64,000 bases of DNA from Mesorhizobium hawassense (lineage in GTDB: Bacteria; Pseudomonadota; Alphaproteobacteria; Rhizobiales; Rhizobiaceae): the NCBI RefSeq assembly GCF_003289945.1, contig NZ_QMBP01000005.1, positions 248,001 to 312,000 on the forward strand. Direction: 5' to 3'. Shown here in pieces: positions 9,324 through 18,654 of the stretch. The notes below the pieces were generated by a model. It saw nothing but the letters and a program-made list of their open reading frames with translations, had not been told where the DNA came from and made no database searches. A program made the translations under genes and the position numbers. The stretch's first letter is position 1, and every line of letters starts with the position of its first letter.

Positions 9324-10119
9324 CCAACTGACATCGAGCGCGACCGCAGAAGACCTCGCTCTGCTGCGCGAGGCGGCCCGCGAGGCCGGCCTGATCGCCA
9401 TGCGCTATTTCGGCAACAACCCGCAGGTGTGGATGAAGGGCGGCACCTCGCCGGTGAGCGAGGCCGACCATGCGGCGGACGCCTATCTGCGCGAGACCTT
9501 GCTCAGGGCGCGCCCGGATTATGGCTGGCTGTCGGAAGAGACCGCCGACGATCATGCCCGACTGTCGGCCCGCCGCACCTTCGTCGTCGACCCGATCGAC
9601 GGCACGCGCGGCTTTCTCGACGGCCTGCATTCCTGGTGCGTCAGCGTCGCCGTGGTCGAGGACGGCCGCTCGCTTGCCGGCGTACTCGAATGCCCGGCCA
9701 AGCACGAAACCTATTGGGCGCTGCCGGGCGAGGGCGCCTATCTCAACGACAAGCCCATCCATGTGCGTCCGCTTGGGCGCGACGTCGATATCGGCGGACC
9801 CAAGCCGCTGGTCGATCGGATGCCGGAAGCTTGGCAGGACAGGCTGCGGCGCACGGCCTATATCCCTTCGCTAGCCTACCGGCTGGCGATGATTGCAGCC
9901 GGCAAGCTCGACGCGACCTTCGTCAAGCCGAGCGCGCATGACTGGGACATCGCCGCCGCCGATCTCATCCTCACCGAGGCTGGCGGGGCGTTGCTCGACC
10001 GCGACGGCAAGCCGCCGCGATATGCCGGGGAAGTGATCAATCACGGCGCGCTCGCCGCCGGCAGCGGCCAACTGCTCGGCGTGCTGACCGGCGTCATTGC
10101 CGGACTTGACCAAGGGTGA
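9310..10119 (+). CDS. Inositol monophosphatase family phosphatase (CysQ-like)
   Basis: This Mg-dependent, lithium-sensitive-fold sugar/nucleotide phosphatase carries the family motifs DPIDGTRGF (metal binding) and WDIAAADLILTEAGG. The 269 aa length fits 3'(2'),5'-bisphosphate nucleotidase CysQ, though inositol-1-phosphatase or histidinol phosphatase activity cannot be excluded by eye. The start is taken as TTG 9310 because no in-frame ATG lies between there and the conserved domain; this gives a 14-bp overlap with pmbA and implies translational coupling. Confidence 0.82.
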   Translation: MPALDQLTSSATAEDLALLREAAREAGLIAMRYFGNNPQVWMKGGTSPVSEADHAADAYLRETLLRARPDYGWLSEETADDHARLSARRTFVVDPIDGTRGFLDGLHSWCVSVAVVEDGRSLAGVLECPAKHETYWALPGEGAYLNDKPIHVRPLGRDVDIGGPKPLVDRMPEAWQDRLRRTAYIPSLAYRLAMIAAGKLDATFVKPSAHDWDIAAADLILTEAGGALLDRDGKPPRYAGEVINHGALAAGSGQLLGVLTGVIAGLDQG

Positions 10120-10194
10120 GGCAGTCGGCGGTTCCAAAACCGCCCGCTTTGGTCTAGACCTGTCACAATTCATGAATACGCGTAAAGGATCGGC

Positions 10195-10440
10195 ATGGCC
10201 GTGGAAGACGGAAAGAAGCAGCTTTTGCACCTGGTGTTCGGCGGCGAGCTGAAAAACCTGGGTGGAACCGAGTTCCGTGATCTCGAATCCCTCGACATCG
10301 TCGGCATCTATCCCGACTATCAGACCGCGCTTGGCGCCTGGAAGGCCAAGGCGCAGGCCAGTGTCGACAATGCCCATATGCGTTATTTCGTTGTTCATCT
10401 GCACCGTTTGCTCGATCCAGAATCGAAGGTCGGCGGTTGA
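10195..10440 (+). CDS. DUF4170 domain-containing protein
   Basis: This small 81-residue protein has the DUF4170 pattern (HLVFGGEL, IYPDYQTALGAWKAKAQ and a C-terminal YFVVHLHRLL). The family is restricted to alphaproteobacteria and is typically found immediately upstream of Kdo transferase genes, as here. Its function is unknown; position suggests a role linked to lipid A or LPS assembly. Its stop codon overlaps the TTG start of the next gene by 4 bp. Confidence 0.85.
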   Translation: MAVEDGKKQLLHLVFGGELKNLGGTEFRDLESLDIVGIYPDYQTALGAWKAKAQASVDNAHMRYFVVHLHRLLDPESKVGG

Positions 10441-11225
10441 CGTCGATGGAGCATGAGGCGGTGAAAGGAGCGACAGGGCGGCGCTCCGCCCGAAGCGGCG
10501 GAACGCGCACGCTGTGGCGGCGCATCCGCGAGCCATTGGCGCAGTCGAATTTCGTCAAGAATTTCATCGCCAACCTGTTCGCCTGGTTCGTGCGCCTGAT
10601 TCGCCTCACCAGCCCGCTGGTCGAAGGTTCGACCCAGGTCGCCGGCGGCGCCTATGCGCATCTCGAGCCCGGCATCATCGCGCTGTGGCACGGCCAGCAT
10701 ATCCTGACCCCCGCCTATTATCCCAAGGGCCGGCCGCTGGTCGCCATGGTGTCGCGCAGCGCCGACGCCGAGCTGCAGGCGCTGATGATCGAGAAATTCG
10801 GCATCGAGGCGGTGCGCGGTTCGGGCGGCCGCGACAGTTCGAGGCATCTCGACAAAGGCGGCGCCAAGGCCTTGATCGCGCTCAAGAAAGCACTCGTCGC
10901 CGGCAAGAACGTCGCCATGATCGCCGATATTCCGCACGGCACGCCGCGCGACGCCGGCATGGGCATCGTTCTTTTGGCAAGGCTTTCCGGGCGGCCGATC
11001 CTCCCCTCGGCCATCGCCACCAGCCGCCGCAAGGTGCTGGAGAAGAGCTGGGACAAGACCACCATCAACCTGCCTTTCGGCCGCTCGGCGGTCATCGTCG
11101 GCGCGCCGGTCTTCGTGCCGGCCGATGCCGACGAAGCCGAGATGGAGCGCAAGCGCCAGGAGGTCACCGCCTCCCTCAACGCCGCGATGGCCGAGGCCTA
11201 TCGCCTCGTGGACGGCGGCAAATGA
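10437..11225 (+). CDS. Lysophospholipid acyltransferase family protein (DUF374)
   Basis: This is a 262-residue membrane-associated acyltransferase-like protein of the DUF374 group. The catalytic-type motif appears as ALWHGQHIL (His and nearby acidic region variant of HX4D), followed by SRSADAELQ and GSGGRDSSRH. Its neighbours waaA and lpxK argue for a step in lipid A or core synthesis, but the acyl donor and acceptor are not known. The start is uncertain: TTG 10437 overlaps the upstream stop and has AAGG upstream, while ATG 10446 would shorten it by three residues. Its stop overlaps waaA by 4 bp. Confidence 0.82.
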   Translation: MTSMEHEAVKGATGRRSARSGGTRTLWRRIREPLAQSNFVKNFIANLFAWFVRLIRLTSPLVEGSTQVAGGAYAHLEPGIIALWHGQHILTPAYYPKGRPLVAMVSRSADAELQALMIEKFGIEAVRGSGGRDSSRHLDKGGAKALIALKKALVAGKNVAMIADIPHGTPRDAGMGIVLLARLSGRPILPSAIATSRRKVLEKSWDKTTINLPFGRSAVIVGAPVFVPADADEAEMERKRQEVTASLNAAMAEAYRLVDGGK

Positions 11226-12538
11226 GCGAGCGCTGGGCGCGTGCGGCGCTGACCGCCTATCGCTATGCGGGGGCGGCCGCCTATCCGCTCGTCGGTCCCT
11301 ATGTCGCTTGGCGCGCCTCGCGCGGCAAGGAGGATCGTGCTCGCCGCCGCGAGCGCTACGGCGTCGCCGGCCGTCCCCGGCCGGAAGGGCCGGTGATCTG
11401 GATCCATGCCGCGAGCGTCGGCGAGACGATCGCGGTGGTGCCGCTGGTCGAGAGCATCCTCGGCTACGGCGTCAACATCGTCCTGACCACCGGCACCGTG
11501 ACCTCGGCCAAGGTCGCCGACGAGCGCCTTGGCGACCGCATCATCCACCAATATGTGCCGCTCGATCTCAAGCCGGCGGTGAGCCGCTTCCTCGACCACT
11601 GGCGGCCGGAACTGGCGATCATCGCCGAATCGGAAATCTGGCCGATGACCATCCTGGAGCTTGGCGCCCGCAACGTGCCGCAGGTCCTGGTCAATGGCCG
11701 GTTGTCGGACCGCTCCTTCATGTCCTGGACGAAGCGCGCCAGCGTTGCCGAGGCGTTGTTCGAGAACCTCGCCCATGTCATCGCTCAGTCGGATGTCGAC
11801 GGCGAGCGCTTCCGTGCGCTCGGCGCCCGGCCGGTCACCGTTTCCGGCAACCTCAAGGTCGATACCAACCCGCCGCCTGTCGACGAACGGGCTTTGGCCA
11901 CCTTGCAGCGTCAGATCGGTGCTCGCCCGACCTGGGCGGCGATCTCGACCCATGACGGCGAGGAAGTCGTGGCCGCTGAGGTCCATGCCAGCCTGCACAA
12001 GCGCCATCATGGGCTCCTGACCATCATCGTGCCGCGCCACCCCGACCGCGCCGATGCGCTGGCCGCGCAGATTTCCGGCATGGGGTTGACGGTCGCAAGG
12101 CGCAGCAAGGGCGACCGCATCTCGTCCGACACCGATATCCTGCTCGGCGACACGATCGGTGAGATGGGGCTTTACCTGCGACTGACCGAGATCGCTTTCG
12201 TCGGCCGTTCGCTGACCTCGCAAGGCGGCCAGAACCCGCTCGAGCCGGCGATGCTCGAAACCGCCGTGCTTGCCGGCCGCAACGTGCAGAATTTCCGCGA
12301 GGCCTATCAGCGTCTGCTCGACAGCGGCGGCGCCAAGCTGGTGCGCGACCGCGACATGCTGGCCGGCGCCGTCAATTTCCTTCTGACCAATGAAGCGGCG
12401 CGCCACGAAATGATTGCTGCCGGTGCGGCCACCGTCGACGAGATGCGCGGCGCGCTTGCCCGCACGCTGAAATCGCTGGAGCCCTATATCCAGCCGCTGG
12501 TCGTCAAGGCGCGCCTGAAAGGCGCGAACGGGCGCTAA
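11222..12538 (+). CDS. waaA: 3-deoxy-D-manno-octulosonic acid (Kdo) transferase
   Basis: WaaA/KdtA (GT30) transfers Kdo from CMP-Kdo to the lipid IVA precursor at the inner membrane. The 438-residue product starts at ATG 11222 (ATGA overlap with the acyltransferase). It has an N-terminal hydrophobic anchor (about 8-28), then WIHAASVGET with the catalytic Glu, ESEIWP, and the C-terminal donor-binding GGQNPLEPA. A longer open frame extends 236 codons upstream but is the acyltransferase gene read in another frame. It is followed by lpxK after 136 bp. Confidence 0.93.
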   Translation: MSERWARAALTAYRYAGAAAYPLVGPYVAWRASRGKEDRARRRERYGVAGRPRPEGPVIWIHAASVGETIAVVPLVESILGYGVNIVLTTGTVTSAKVADERLGDRIIHQYVPLDLKPAVSRFLDHWRPELAIIAESEIWPMTILELGARNVPQVLVNGRLSDRSFMSWTKRASVAEALFENLAHVIAQSDVDGERFRALGARPVTVSGNLKVDTNPPPVDERALATLQRQIGARPTWAAISTHDGEEVVAAEVHASLHKRHHGLLTIIVPRHPDRADALAAQISGMGLTVARRSKGDRISSDTDILLGDTIGEMGLYLRLTEIAFVGRSLTSQGGQNPLEPAMLETAVLAGRNVQNFREAYQRLLDSGGAKLVRDRDMLAGAVNFLLTNEAARHEMIAAGAATVDEMRGALARTLKSLEPYIQPLVVKARLKGANGR

Positions 12539-12674
12539 GCATTCCGGGGAAAGTGTGTAACGGTTTGCCGTCCGGAATTGCGTATAACAAAGGGATGGAG
12601 CGAATGACGCCAAAAATCGGACCCGGTTTTTGGAGAAGCTCATGCGCGAAGACAAGGCGCATGGGACACTCGCG

Positions 12675-13703
12675 ATGACCAGCGAAGCGCCGCCCTTCTG
12701 GTGGGAAAAGCCGGACTGGCGCGTCTTCGCGCTGTCCCCGGCCTCGGCGGTCTATGGGCTGGTCGCCGGCCGGCGCATGCGCCGCGCCCCGCGCGAGAAG
12801 GTCGCGGCGCCCGTGCTTTGCGTCGGCAACCTTACCGTCGGCGGCAGCGGCAAGACGCCGGTGGCTATTGCGCTGGCGAAGCAGGCCAGGCGCATGCAGC
12901 TCACGCCCGGCTTCCTGTCGCGCGGACATGGCGGCTCGTTCGCCAAGCCGCATGTCGTCGATGCGCATCACGATGCCGCCAAGCATGTCGGCGACGAGCC
13001 GCTGCTTCTGGCCGAACATGCCCCGGTCGCGGTGACGGCGAACCGCGCCGCCGGCGCGAAGCTACTCATCGAGGAGCATGGCTGCGATTTCCTGATCATG
13101 GATGACGGCTTCCAGTCGGCGCGCGTCCATATCGACTATGCGCTGGTGGTGGTCGATGCCCGCTTCGGTATCGGCAACGGCCGCGTCATTCCGGGCGGAC
13201 CGCTGCGCGCCAAAATCGTCGATCAGCTGGTCTTCACCAGCGGCTTGCTGAAGATGGGCGAGGGGGCTGCCGCCGACGGCGTCGTGCGCCAGGCGGCACG
13301 CGCCGGCCGGCCGATCTTCCTCGCGCATGTCGAGCCGGCGGAACCGTCGCGCTTTGCCGGCGGTCGCTTCCTTGCCTTCGCCGGCATCGGCCATCCGGAG
13401 AAGTTTTTCGACACGGTGCGCGGCACGGGCGGCGAAGTCGCGCTGTCGCGCGCCTTTCCGGACCATCATTTTTACGCCCAGGACGAGCTTGCCGACCTCC
13501 TGGCGCTCGCCCGGCAGGAGGGGCTGCGCCTCGCCACCACGGCAAAGGACGCCGCTCGGCTGCGCCACGGCGAGACGCCCGCCGGCTTCCTCGATCACCT
13601 GGACGTGCTCGACATCGAGGCGGTGTTCGAGCTCGATCACGTGCCTGCCCGCATCATCGACGAGACGCTCGACGCCTGGCGTCAGCGCAAGATGCGGGGC
13701 TGA
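12675..13703 (+). CDS. lpxK: Tetraacyldisaccharide 4'-kinase
   Basis: LpxK phosphorylates the 4' position of the lipid A disaccharide to give lipid IVA. The 342-residue protein shows the Walker A loop GNLTVGGSGKTP and the downstream FLIMDDGFQ motif (catalytic Asp region) typical of the family. I chose ATG 12675 because family members begin close to SEAPPFWW; ATG 12642, which has the better Shine-Dalgarno (GGAGAA), would add 11 residues. It closes the pmbA-to-lpxK run. A small GGAGGC/GCCTCC hairpin (13710-13723) lies just past its stop, before the convergent gene. Confidence 0.92.
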   Translation: MTSEAPPFWWEKPDWRVFALSPASAVYGLVAGRRMRRAPREKVAAPVLCVGNLTVGGSGKTPVAIALAKQARRMQLTPGFLSRGHGGSFAKPHVVDAHHDAAKHVGDEPLLLAEHAPVAVTANRAAGAKLLIEEHGCDFLIMDDGFQSARVHIDYALVVVDARFGIGNGRVIPGGPLRAKIVDQLVFTSGLLKMGEGAAADGVVRQAARAGRPIFLAHVEPAEPSRFAGGRFLAFAGIGHPEKFFDTVRGTGGEVALSRAFPDHHFYAQDELADLLALARQEGLRLATTAKDAARLRHGETPAGFLDHLDVLDIEAVFELDHVPARIIDETLDAWRQRKMRG

Positions 13704-13735
13704 GTTTCGGGAGGCGAGCCTCCGGCGCCCCGCCG

Positions 13736-14680
13736 TCAGCCGATAAGCCGGCGGAAGTAGCGAACCGTCTCGCCAAGCCCGTCCTCGAGAGCGACACGAG
13801 GCGACCAGTCCAATGCCGATCGCGCCAGGCTTATGTCGGGCTGGCGCTGTTGGGGATCGTCCTGCGGCAGCGGCTTGAACTCGATCCTGGACGTGCCGCC
13901 GACGATGCGCAACACGAGTTCGGCGAGTTCGAGGATCGTGACTTCCATCGGGTTGCCGATGTTGATCGGTCCCACGACATCGTCGGGCGTCGCCATCATC
14001 CGGGCAATCGCGTCCACCAGGTCGTCGACGTAGCAAAAGCTGCGCGTGTGGCTGCCGTCGCCATAGATGGTTATGGGCTCGTTGCGCAGAGCCTGGACGA
14101 TGAAATTGCTGACCACGCGCCCGTCCGACGGCTGCATGCGCGGCCCGTATGTATTGAATATGCGCATCACCTTGATCGGCAGTTTCGAGCGGCGCCAATA
14201 GTCGAAGAACAGCGCCTCGGCGCATCTTTTGCCTTCATCGTAACAGCTGCGAGTGCCGATCGGATTGACGTGGCCCCAATAGGCTTCGGTCTGGGGATGG
14301 ACCTGGGGGTCGCCATAGACCTCCGACGTCGATGCCTGAAGAATTTTCGCGCCGGAAGCGCATGCGAGGTCGAGCATGTTGATCGCTCCATAGACGCAGG
14401 CCTTTGTCGTCTCGATCGGAATGCGCTGATAATGAACGGGCGAGGCCGGGCAGGCGAGATTGAAGATTTCATCGGCCTCGGCCTGAAGGGGCAGGGTGAC
14501 GTCGTGCCTCAGCAGCTTGAACCGCGCATTGCCCGAGAGGTGGCGGATGTTTTCATCCGAGCCGGTCGAAAGATTGTCGACACATGTGACGTCGCGGCCC
14601 TGTGCAAGCAATAGGTCGCACAGATGCGAACCGATAAAGCCGGCACCTCCCGTCACAACAGCCTTCACATCATCCCCCAT
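13736..14680 (-). CDS. UDP-glucuronic acid decarboxylase (SDR extended family)
   Basis: This NAD-dependent epimerase/dehydratase-fold enzyme of 314 aa has the Rossmann motif [11 protein letters not shown] at the N-terminus and the YxxxK catalytic pair in SCYDEGKR. The YDEGKR form plus NTYGPRM is characteristic of UDP-glucuronate decarboxylase (UXS), which makes UDP-xylose. UDP-xylose would serve surface polysaccharide or LPS core; lpxK and waaA next door fit that. It is the last gene of a minus-strand group behind the glycosyltransferase, 91 bp apart. Confidence 0.88.
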   Translation of the reverse strand: MGDDVKAVVTGGAGFIGSHLCDLLLAQGRDVTCVDNLSTGSDENIRHLSGNARFKLLRHDVTLPLQAEADEIFNLACPASPVHYQRIPIETTKACVYGAINMLDLACASGAKILQASTSEVYGDPQVHPQTEAYWGHVNPIGTRSCYDEGKRCAEALFFDYWRRSKLPIKVMRIFNTYGPRMQPSDGRVVSNFIVQALRNEPITIYGDGSHTRSFCYVDDLVDAIARMMATPDDVVGPINIGNPMEVTILELAELVLRIVGGTSRIEFKPLPQDDPQQRQPDISLARSALDWSPRVALEDGLGETVRYFRRLIG

Positions 14681-14771
14681 TATCCACTGACCGGTGCCTA
14701 TCGTCGTAGATTCGCGAAAGTGCGACGCGACGGCGGCGACCGCGATATCGCGAGAGACAGCCGCAGCTCTC

Positions 14772-15614
14772 TTAGCGAAGCCGCCGCATCGCTTCCAGGA
14801 TGGTTTCGTCGCGCTCGACGTTGAGCCTGCTTTCGAAGTCGAGATGCCGATTCTTGTCGCGCGACTCGGAAGTCGATGCGTCGCCGCGCCGGACTTTTTG
14901 GTCGAGATCGGACAGCGATCGTGACCAATAGTGATTGATCCTCAAGATATCGAGTTCGGGAAGCATGCCGGGCGCGATAATCCGTCGATGGGTGTCCATC
15001 CCTTCGCCCAACAGGAATTTCGAGAGATGCACACCCGGCTTGTACACCAGGCGAGGGTTGACGATTGTCTTGACCGTCGTGATGTCCGGTCCGGCTCGCA
15101 TCGTGTAGGCTTCAACCACCGGACTTCGTGGCCGCTCGATATGGCCGGAAGAGCCGTAAAACGCTTGCCAGACACAGACGCCCGGCAGGTCGCGATAGGC
15201 CTCGAGGACAGACCGCACGTCACGCCCGTCGGGCGCGAAAAGAAACTCGTCGATATCGAACAATCCGATCCACAACGCTTCATGCCAGCACCTGCGGATG
15301 CAGTCCGCATAGGCCGACAACTGACCCACAGGCCGTGGCCAGTCGACCAGGGTGACAAGCCCTTCCCGGATGAACGGCTGCAGCACAGCCTTGAAGTTGT
15401 CGGTCGAGAAGTTGTTGTAGAGGTAGAAGTGTTCAAATCCCACCGACTGGTGGAACCTGATCCATTCGGCCAGGAACGGTGCTTCCTCGCGAAAAATGGC
15501 GCAGGCCGTCAGGTTGAATCTGGGTGCCCTGGACACCGCCCGCTCGCGCATTTTCGCACGGATAGTGAGCGGCGTTCGAACCGCGGCCTTCAGGGACTTC
15601 TTGAAGCTTTTCAA
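14772..15614 (-). CDS. Glycosyltransferase (GT92/GT2-like)
   Basis: The protein is about 280 aa. The fold cues are [19 protein letters not shown] at the start of the domain, [10 protein letters not shown], and a DxD motif in LFDIDEFLF; this layout matches DUF23/GT92 and related glycosyltransferases that decorate surface glycans. The start is uncertain: TTG 15614 or ATG 15551 fit, while the open frame to 15716 overlaps the DUF2093 gene and is unlikely. Context with a UDP-xylose-forming enzyme suggests, without proof, a pentosyl- or hexosyltransferase in LPS or exopolysaccharide synthesis. Confidence 0.75.
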   Translation of the reverse strand: MKSFKKSLKAAVRTPLTIRAKMRERAVSRAPRFNLTACAIFREEAPFLAEWIRFHQSVGFEHFYLYNNFSTDNFKAVLQPFIREGLVTLVDWPRPVGQLSAYADCIRRCWHEALWIGLFDIDEFLFAPDGRDVRSVLEAYRDLPGVCVWQAFYGSSGHIERPRSPVVEAYTMRAGPDITTVKTIVNPRLVYKPGVHLSKFLLGEGMDTHRRIIAPGMLPELDILRINHYWSRSLSDLDQKVRRGDASTSESRDKNRHLDFESRLNVERDETILEAMRRLR

Positions 15615-15669
15615 CGTGGTACCCCAGGCAAGATTCGGCTTGATAGCGACGGCACCAGGGGCCGGTATC

Positions 15670-15903
15670 CTATCCGCGCTTGCGCAGTTCCGGATGCAAC
15701 TCGATCTCGCGGGCAAGCGAGACCGCCGCGTTCACATAGGGCTCCTGCCGGGCGACGCTCCAGTATTTGAGCTCGTCGAGGGGGATGTTCTCGCCCGTCA
15801 CCGCGCAACGCACGAACGAGCCGGGACTGGTGACCTGGAAGTCGCCGTCGAGATAGCGGATCCGGGCTTCCCTGCCGCCCGGGCCTTCGAAACGGTTCAT
15901 CAT
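15670..15903 (-). CDS. DUF2093 domain-containing protein
   Basis: This 77-residue protein starts at the MMNRFEGPGG double methionine; the upstream TTG at 15942 has no initiation signal. The DUF2093 pattern is clear: ARIRYLDGDFQV, GSFVRCAVTG and IPLDELKYWSVARQEPY. The family occurs in alphaproteobacteria and has no known function. It lies upstream of the glycosyltransferase on the same strand. Confidence 0.85.
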   Translation of the reverse strand: MMNRFEGPGGREARIRYLDGDFQVTSPGSFVRCAVTGENIPLDELKYWSVARQEPYVNAAVSLAREIELHPELRKRG

Positions 15904-16016
15904 GAAAGGACGCTTGAGTTCATCGGGTTTCAATCGCCACAAATCGCAAGCAACGTCAAGCTTGGCGCAATGCTCGTGCGCTATGGCTGACCGGCAATTG
16001 GTTTCCGGTAGCCGGC

Positions 16017-16622
16017 ATGGACATCACCTCGACCCGCTTGAACACGCTGATCAGTGACGCGCTCACCCCGCAACCGGTGCCGTTGCCCAAGGCTGATCCG
16101 GCGACGACGGCTCTGATCAAGACGCTGGTCCAGCCGCCGACGCCGCCAAGCGCGCAGGCGGCGCAGTTCGCGGCTCAGGCGCTGACCAATTCGCTGCAGG
16201 TGCCCCTCGCGCGATCCTCGCAGCGCTCGTCTTCCAATCCGGTCGAAGACGCCTACCGGGCGATGATGGAACCGGACGCCGACGCCGAGTACACGCCGTC
16301 CAGAACGCAGCAGGGTCGGCCGCTCGGCGGTGCCGAGAACGGTCCACGCGCCAACGCCACGGCTCAACCGCTCGTCGCCGCCGGCGCGGCTGCAGCCGCG
16401 CCCGTCATGCAGCCGCCGTCATCGGTTGCGGCCGCTGTGCCCGCTTCGCCCGCGCTGGTCGCGGCCAACGCCAACGCGCCGCAACCCCGTGGCGCAGGCG
16501 GCCGCCCTGCCGGCCATGCGCCGCGCTCCGAGTCCGTGTCGGTATCGCTGTGGACGATATCGGTCGTCACCGCCGTCGTCTCGGCCGTGACCACCACGAT
16601 CATTGTTTTTCTGCTTCGCTAA
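16017..16622 (+). CDS. Hypothetical Pro/Ala-rich protein with C-terminal membrane anchor
   Basis: The 201-residue protein is rich in Ala, Pro and Gln over most of its length and is probably disordered. The last about 24 residues form one hydrophobic helix (SLWTISVVTAVVSAVT onward, ending FLLR), so it would be tail-anchored in the inner membrane with a cytoplasmic N-terminus. No catalytic motif is seen and I do not recognise a family. Its stop is 4 bp from the convergent LysR stop. Confidence 0.6.
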   Translation: MDITSTRLNTLISDALTPQPVPLPKADPATTALIKTLVQPPTPPSAQAAQFAAQALTNSLQVPLARSSQRSSSNPVEDAYRAMMEPDADAEYTPSRTQQGRPLGGAENGPRANATAQPLVAAGAAAAAPVMQPPSSVAAAVPASPALVAANANAPQPRGAGGRPAGHAPRSESVSVSLWTISVVTAVVSAVTTTIIVFLLR

Positions 16623-16625
16623 TCC

Positions 16626-17552
16626 CTAGACGTCATCTTGCAGGAAAGCCTCCAGCTTTTCCGGAGCAAGTCCTGCCTGTTCGGCAATGCGCCTGGCAAG
16701 GTCCGCCGCCGCCGCGCGCGGCCGGCCGACCGGGCGGTCCATCCAATAAGACACCGGATTGAGCGCAACACGCTCATCGACGGCAACAATACGGCCGGAC
16801 CCGAGCTGGTCCGCGGTCAGCGGCGGCCGCGCCAGCGCGATGCCCAACCCATGCGCGGCCGCGTCGAGCACCAGATTATAGTCCTCGAAGCGCCGGTCTT
16901 GCGGGCGCGGGCGGTAGTCTACGTCCTGCGCCGCGAACCAGGCGCGCCACGCGGAAGCGTCGGAATCGTTGATCAGCGGGAACTTCAGCAGCCGGGCCGG
17001 GTCGCCGCGTCCGATCTCCTTCGCCAGATCCGGCGAGGCTATCGGAAAAATATGCTCCTCGAAAAGCTGCACCGAGACGCGGCCCGGGATACGCCCGCGC
17101 CCGCAGCGCACCGAAAGGTCGATGCCTTCGTCGGCGAGATCGGCCTGGCGGTTGTCGACGTCGAGCACGATGCGCAGCTTGGTGGGGCTGTTTTCGAGCG
17201 CCGCCATGCGCGGCATCAACCACAACCCGCTGACCGAGGGGATGGAGGCCAGCCGCACCACGGCGGTGCCGCGCGGCTCGACCCAGCGGTCGGAGTTGAA
17301 CGAGATCAGCGCGAAGGCCTCGGTCGTCCTCAAGTGCAGCCGGTTCCCCTCGATCGTCAGCGTCACGCCGCGCGCATTGCGCTCGAACACTTTCAAGCCA
17401 AGCCAGTCTTCCAGCTTGGCGATCTGGCGGCTCACCGCGCCGTGGGTGAGGTTGAGTTTTTCAGCCGCCGCCGAGAAGCTGCCGGTGCGCGCCGCCGCGT
17501 CGAAGGCGCGCAGGGTTTCGAGCGGCAGTATCTGTTCCGAGCTGTGATCCAT
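16626..17552 (-). CDS. LysR family transcriptional regulator (GcvA-like)
   Basis: The 308-residue protein starts at ATG 17552 (MDHSSEQILPLETLRAF); the open frame running to 18203 overlaps the divergent transporter and is rejected. The N-terminal helix-turn-helix shows the LysR pattern AFDAAARTGSFSAAAEKLNLTHGAVSRQI; the C-terminal effector domain has the GcvA-group WLMPRMAALE and YNLVLDAAAHGLGIAL stretches. The divergent EamA transporter starts 90 bp away and is the likely target. The effector is unknown. Confidence 0.88.
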   Translation of the reverse strand: MDHSSEQILPLETLRAFDAAARTGSFSAAAEKLNLTHGAVSRQIAKLEDWLGLKVFERNARGVTLTIEGNRLHLRTTEAFALISFNSDRWVEPRGTAVVRLASIPSVSGLWLMPRMAALENSPTKLRIVLDVDNRQADLADEGIDLSVRCGRGRIPGRVSVQLFEEHIFPIASPDLAKEIGRGDPARLLKFPLINDSDASAWRAWFAAQDVDYRPRPQDRRFEDYNLVLDAAAHGLGIALARPPLTADQLGSGRIVAVDERVALNPVSYWMDRPVGRPRAAAADLARRIAEQAGLAPEKLEAFLQDDV

Positions 17553-17642
17553 GCTCACAGCTGACCCTCGAATTGGTCGTTTGTCAATCGGCCGGCAATG
17601 ACGTTTTCTGCGTCCATGACACAGAAAGACGAGGCTACGGCA

Positions 17643-18536
17643 ATGAGCGCTTACACCGGCACGTTGAATGAGACACAGCGCATGGACAGCACGGCGGCCA
17701 TCGCGGTGGCGCTGACGGTGCTCGGCTGGGCCTCGGCTTTCCCGGCGATCCGCGCCGGCCTGGCCGCCTTCCAGCCGCTGGAGCTCGGCGCGCTCCGCTT
17801 CGCCATCGCCGCCGTCCCGGCCGCCATATTGCTTGCGGTGAAGCGCCCGGCGCTGCCCAGGCTCGACGAATTGTGGCGCTTCGCCTTTGGCGGCGCCATC
17901 TTCGTCGCGCTCTATACCGCCATGCTCAATTTCGGCGAACTCACCGTCTCGGCGGGCGCGGCCGGCTTCATCATCAATGTCAGCCCGATCTTCACGGCTT
18001 TCATGGCGATGGCGCTGCTTGGCGAGCGCTTCTCGGGGCTCGCCTGGCTCGGCACGGTGATTTCCTTCACCGGCATCGGCATCATTGCGGTCGCCGACGG
18101 CAACGGCCTGCATTTCAACGCCGGCGCGCTGCTGGTGCTGGGCTCCGCCCTCTGCTCCGCCGTCAACACCATCGTCCAGAAACCGCTCTTTGCCCGCCAT
18201 CATCCGCTGACGATCGCCGCCTCCAACATGGTGCTCGGCGCGCTCTGCCTGTCGCCCTTCCTGCCGGAAGCGTTTTCGCAGGCAGCGGTCGCCGACAATG
18301 CCGGGCTCGGCGCCGTCATCTATCTCGGCATCGTGCCGTCGATGATTGCCTACGCCGCCTGGGCGACCGCGCTGTCGCGCCTGCCTGCCGCCCGCGCCTC
18401 GAATTTCCTCTATCTGGTCTCGCCGACCTCCGCCCTGATCGGCTTCTTCTGGCTGGGCGAAGTGCCGAGCCTGCTTGGCATCCTCGGCGGCGCGCTGGCG
18501 CTGGGCGGCGTGATCGTGGTGAATTTGAAGCGATAA
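17643..18536 (+). CDS. DMT superfamily transporter (EamA/RhaT type)
   Basis: This inner-membrane protein of 297 aa has about ten hydrophobic helices arranged as two EamA repeats; the second half opens near GALLVLGSALCSAVNT. EamA proteins export or import amino acids and small metabolites. ATG 17643 is chosen because GAGG lies upstream; ATG 17613 is an alternative. It is divergently paired with the LysR gene, a common arrangement for effector-induced exporters. The substrate is not predictable. Confidence 0.88.
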   Translation: MSAYTGTLNETQRMDSTAAIAVALTVLGWASAFPAIRAGLAAFQPLELGALRFAIAAVPAAILLAVKRPALPRLDELWRFAFGGAIFVALYTAMLNFGELTVSAGAAGFIINVSPIFTAFMAMALLGERFSGLAWLGTVISFTGIGIIAVADGNGLHFNAGALLVLGSALCSAVNTIVQKPLFARHHPLTIAASNMVLGALCLSPFLPEAFSQAAVADNAGLGAVIYLGIVPSMIAYAAWATALSRLPAARASNFLYLVSPTSALIGFFWLGEVPSLLGILGGALALGGVIVVNLKR

Positions 18537-18654
18537 ATCAGGGAGTTGAGACCGTTTCCGGACTCGAAATGATAGGTTCCTTTCGCCGTTCCGCAGCCCC
18601 TTGATGCAGTCACGAAGGAGGCTATCTTGATCCGCCTTGATGGAGGGGATCGAG

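Noticed and set aside
10514..11221. 236-codon extension upstream of waaA in the same frame
   Set aside because: It overlaps the acyltransferase gene out of frame; the ATGA overlap at 11222 with the family-typical N-terminus is the better start.
17553..18203. N-terminal extension of the LysR gene at 16626-17552
   Set aside because: It overlaps the divergent EamA transporter gene and precedes the conserved start MDHSSEQ; composition is that of antisense coding DNA.
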